Below are positions 6,222 through 7,501 of a stretch of DNA of 7,501 nucleotides, piece by piece. The translations under genes were made by a program, and so were the position numbers. Each line of letters begins with the position of its first letter. The first letter of the stretch is position 1. The notes under the pieces were generated by a model. It had not been told where the DNA came from, ran no database searches, and saw only the letters and a list, made by a program, of their open reading frames with translations. Source of the stretch: Clostridium sp. CAG:575 (lineage in GTDB: Bacteria; Bacillota; Clostridia; TANB77; CAG-508); assembly GCA_000435535.1 (NCBI GenBank), contig FR884458.1:1-7501 (forward strand), given 5' to 3'.

Positions 6222-6899
6222 ATGAAAAATATCTACTTACGGAAAAAAATTGAAGAAATAATGATTGCACTGGTAAAAAGTTGTATAATTCTTTGTATAC
6301 TTCTTCCCCTATCAGCTACTGTAGTAAAAAATCATATCAATGACTCATCCCCAGAAACTTATGACACTTATGAATGTTGCAATATTGAAAATATTGAAAA
6401 TCATATCAATATTCAAAAAAATATTCTTCAAAATATTCAAAAAAATAATTTTGAAGAACGTCACAATATTGAAAGCACATACATAAGTTATGTTTCAACT
6501 AATGACAATGACAATGTCAATGATAATTTTTCAGTTAATGATAATTTAGTTGACTCTGTTTCAAGAGTTATTATGTGTGAAGCTGGTGGAGTAAAAGATG
6601 ACTACTGGCAGCAACTTGTTGGATATGTATTTTTGAATCGTTTGGATTCTTCTTACTATCCAGATAGTGTTGATGGTGTATTGAAAGAAGGATATGCTCC
6701 TGAAACAATACAGAATTTTAATAATATCGTTATAACAAATAAAGCATTAAAAAATGCTAAAATTGTTGTTAACAATTATTATTCTGGTTCACTACCAGTA
6801 CCAAGGAATCTGATCTATCAGGCCGAGTTTTCTCAAGGTAGACCTTGGAAACATATTGGAAATACCTATTTTGGTATCAATCCAAATTTGCCTCAATGA
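6222..6899 (+). CDS. Membrane-anchored SleB-like cell wall hydrolase
   Basis: Predicted peptidoglycan hydrolase with a C-terminal Hydrolase_2 (SleB catalytic) domain, 225 residues. A single hydrophobic segment (about 13-35, IMIALVKSCIILCILLPLSA) after a basic N-terminus should export or anchor it at the outer membrane face. A low-complexity Asn/Ile/Asp linker follows (about 53-108, NIENIENHIN and NDNDNVNDN). The catalytic domain covers about 111-225: SRVIMCEAGG with the probable catalytic Glu120, YVFLNRLDSSYYPDSVDGVL (135-154), a helical stretch NKALKNAKIVVN (173-184), and LPVPRNLIYQAEFSQG ... IGNTYFG near the end. There is no peptidoglycan-binding repeat, unlike spore SleB, so it need not act in germination; vegetative wall turnover is as likely. 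AGGAGG 9 bases upstream supports the start. It ends in TGA, followed by a strong terminator, and appears monocistronic. Confidence 0.88.
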   Translation: MKNIYLRKKIEEIMIALVKSCIILCILLPLSATVVKNHINDSSPETYDTYECCNIENIENHINIQKNILQNIQKNNFEERHNIESTYISYVSTNDNDNVNDNFSVNDNLVDSVSRVIMCEAGGVKDDYWQQLVGYVFLNRLDSSYYPDSVDGVLKEGYAPETIQNFNNIVITNKALKNAKIVVNNYYSGSLPVPRNLIYQAEFSQGRPWKHIGNTYFGINPNLPQ

Positions 6900-6915
6900 C
6901 TGTCATTTTAGTACT

Positions 6916-6950
6916 AAAAAGATGTCCAAACAATATGGACATCTTTTTTT
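6916..6950 (+). terminator. Rho-independent terminator of the hydrolase gene
   Basis: A 13-bp perfect stem (6916-6928 with 6936-6948), including GATGTCCA/TGGACATC, a 7-base loop and a run of seven T (6944-6950), 16 bases after the TGA. It separates the hydrolase from the tRNA unit. Confidence 0.92.
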
Positions 6951-6979
6951 AAGTATTTTACTTTTTTTGTGTTTTTTAC

Positions 6980-7008
6980 TTGTCTATTTGTTTTTTTAAT
7001 TGTATAAT
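6980..7008 (+). promoter_or_regulatory. tRNA-Gly promoter
   Basis: TTGTCT (6980-6985), a 17-base spacer and a consensus TATAAT (7003-7008). The predicted start is near 7015, about 10 bases before the mature tRNA 5' end. An 8-bp inverted repeat (6999-7006 with 7012-7019) overlaps the -10 and start point; it may be chance in AT-rich DNA. Confidence 0.7.
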
Positions 7009-7024
7009 AAATATACAATGTTAT

Positions 7025-7098
<74 letters not shown>

Positions 7099-7109
7099 TA
7101 AGGTAAAAT

Positions 7110-7127
7110 CGTCGCACCAATGTGACG
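7110..7127 (+). promoter_or_regulatory. Leader hairpin between tRNA-Gly and the downstream gene
   Basis: A 7-bp stem with one G-T pair (7110-7116 with 7121-7127) and a CCAA loop, placed 12 bases after the tRNA. Part of its left side and loop (TCGCACC, 7112-7118) can instead pair with GGTGTGA (7185-7191), which covers the ribosome binding site of the next gene. The folding is seen in sequence; any regulatory role is inference. Confidence 0.4.
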
Positions 7128-7136
7128 TTATTGATT

Positions 7137-7165
7137 AAATCAATCTGAAAAGATTGATTTTTTTT
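7137..7165 (+). terminator. Terminator/attenuator after tRNA-Gly
   Basis: A 10-bp perfect stem (7137-7146 with 7151-7160) closed by a GAAA tetraloop and ending in eight T (7158-7165). It can end the tRNA transcript. Because no promoter fits in the 32 bases between it and the next gene, it may act as an attenuator that sometimes lets transcription through. Confidence 0.85.
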
Positions 7166-7181
7166 GTGCGTTATTGTAAAG

Positions 7182-7188
7182 AAAGGTG
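7182..7188 (+). promoter_or_regulatory. Ribosome binding site AAAGGTG of the 90-aa gene
   Basis: AAAGGTG pairs well with the 16S rRNA tail and lies 9 bases before ATG 7198, which favours that start over the in-frame ATG at 7228. It overlaps the segment that can pair with 7112-7118. Confidence 0.6.
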
Positions 7189-7197
7189 TGATGTGAT

Positions 7198-7470
7198 ATG
7201 ATTAGAATAATTAAAAAGAAAATCAATATGAGTGATGAACTCAAAACCAAAATTAATTGGTCTTGCAAATTTAACAATAGACCCTATCAAATTATAGAGG
7301 GTCATCTAAGAATTGTTGAGCATACGAATTTAGCGTATGTCGAACCTCATAAGGTTATTATAAATAACCAATTATATCTATTCTTCAATGAACAAAAACA
7401 TTTTTATATTGGGAATTTAAAGAAGAAAATCCCTATTGCTGATTTATCAGAGTACATAGCAAGGCATTAA
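7198..7470 (+). CDS. Unrecognised 90-aa protein
   Basis: I do not recognise this protein. The product is probably cytoplasmic: it has no signal peptide or membrane helix. The N-terminus is Lys-rich (MIRIIKKKINMSDELKTK). The middle (about 19-72) alternates hydrophobic and polar residues as in a small beta-sheet fold: WSCKFNNRPYQIIEGHLRIV, LAYVEPHKVIINNQLYLFF, KHFYIGNLKKKIPI. A short C-terminal helix follows (ADLSEYIARH). There is one Cys (Cys22) and there are four or more His, but no recognisable metal motif. AAAGGTG before the ATG and a clean stop support a real gene. It follows tRNA-Gly and its terminator with no promoter of its own that I can see, so expression by read-through is likely. 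A gene from an element inserted at the tRNA is possible, but no integrase is in view. Confidence 0.65.
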   Translation: MIRIIKKKINMSDELKTKINWSCKFNNRPYQIIEGHLRIVEHTNLAYVEPHKVIINNQLYLFFNEQKHFYIGNLKKKIPIADLSEYIARH

Positions 7471-7501
7471 TTAATTGAGAGTTTATATACTCCCACAATA
7501 T

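Noticed and set aside
7478..7496. Possible terminator hairpin at the right edge
   Set aside because: The best pairing (GAGAGT with ACTCCC) has a mismatch in six pairs and no T-tract before the window ends.

Overview
The window looks like chromosomal DNA from an AT-rich, low-GC Gram-positive bacterium, most likely an uncultured Clostridia-type Firmicute. Three things point there: AGGAGG-type ribosome binding sites before nearly every gene, a clostridial-style prepilin-like N-terminus followed by a long extracellular tail, and a SleB-like cell wall hydrolase. I see no integrase, transposase, phage structural gene, CRISPR array or toxin-antitoxin pair.

Layout. Positions 1-1722 (minus strand) hold the first 574 codons of alanyl-tRNA synthetase, which runs off the left edge and belongs to a short form of the enzyme. 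Upstream of it, also on the minus strand, a prepilin-like surface protein gene fills 1927-3876. Its reading frame is broken by one in-frame TAA at 3325-3327; the frame is otherwise open from start to end (649 residues if restored), so this is most simply a recent nonsense mutation. A long perfect inverted repeat (3918-3957) separates it from a small XRE-type regulator on the plus strand (4000-4248). That regulator converges on, and overlaps by 4 bases, a minus-strand sugar phosphate isomerase/epimerase-like TIM-barrel gene (4245-5057). A compact divergent promoter region then leads to an RluA-family pseudouridine synthase (5171-6055) and a membrane-anchored SleB-like cell wall hydrolase (6222-6899), both on the plus strand. 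After a strong terminator comes tRNA-Gly(UCC) at 7025-7098 with its own promoter, then a structured leader with a second terminator-like hairpin, and an unrecognised 90-residue protein (7198-7470).

How the genes relate. They do not form one pathway. Housekeeping translation functions (alaS, RluA-type synthase, tRNA-Gly) are interspersed with cell-surface genes (prepilin-like protein, wall hydrolase), a regulator and an enzyme of unknown substrate. The items most worth checking are the nonsense codon in the prepilin-like gene, the XRE/isomerase convergent overlap with the nearest terminator-like hairpin on the far side of the regulator, the tRNA-Gly anticodon-stem mismatch with the alternative RNA structures that follow it, and the short AlaRS. 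I did not find a convincing new defence or mobile system.
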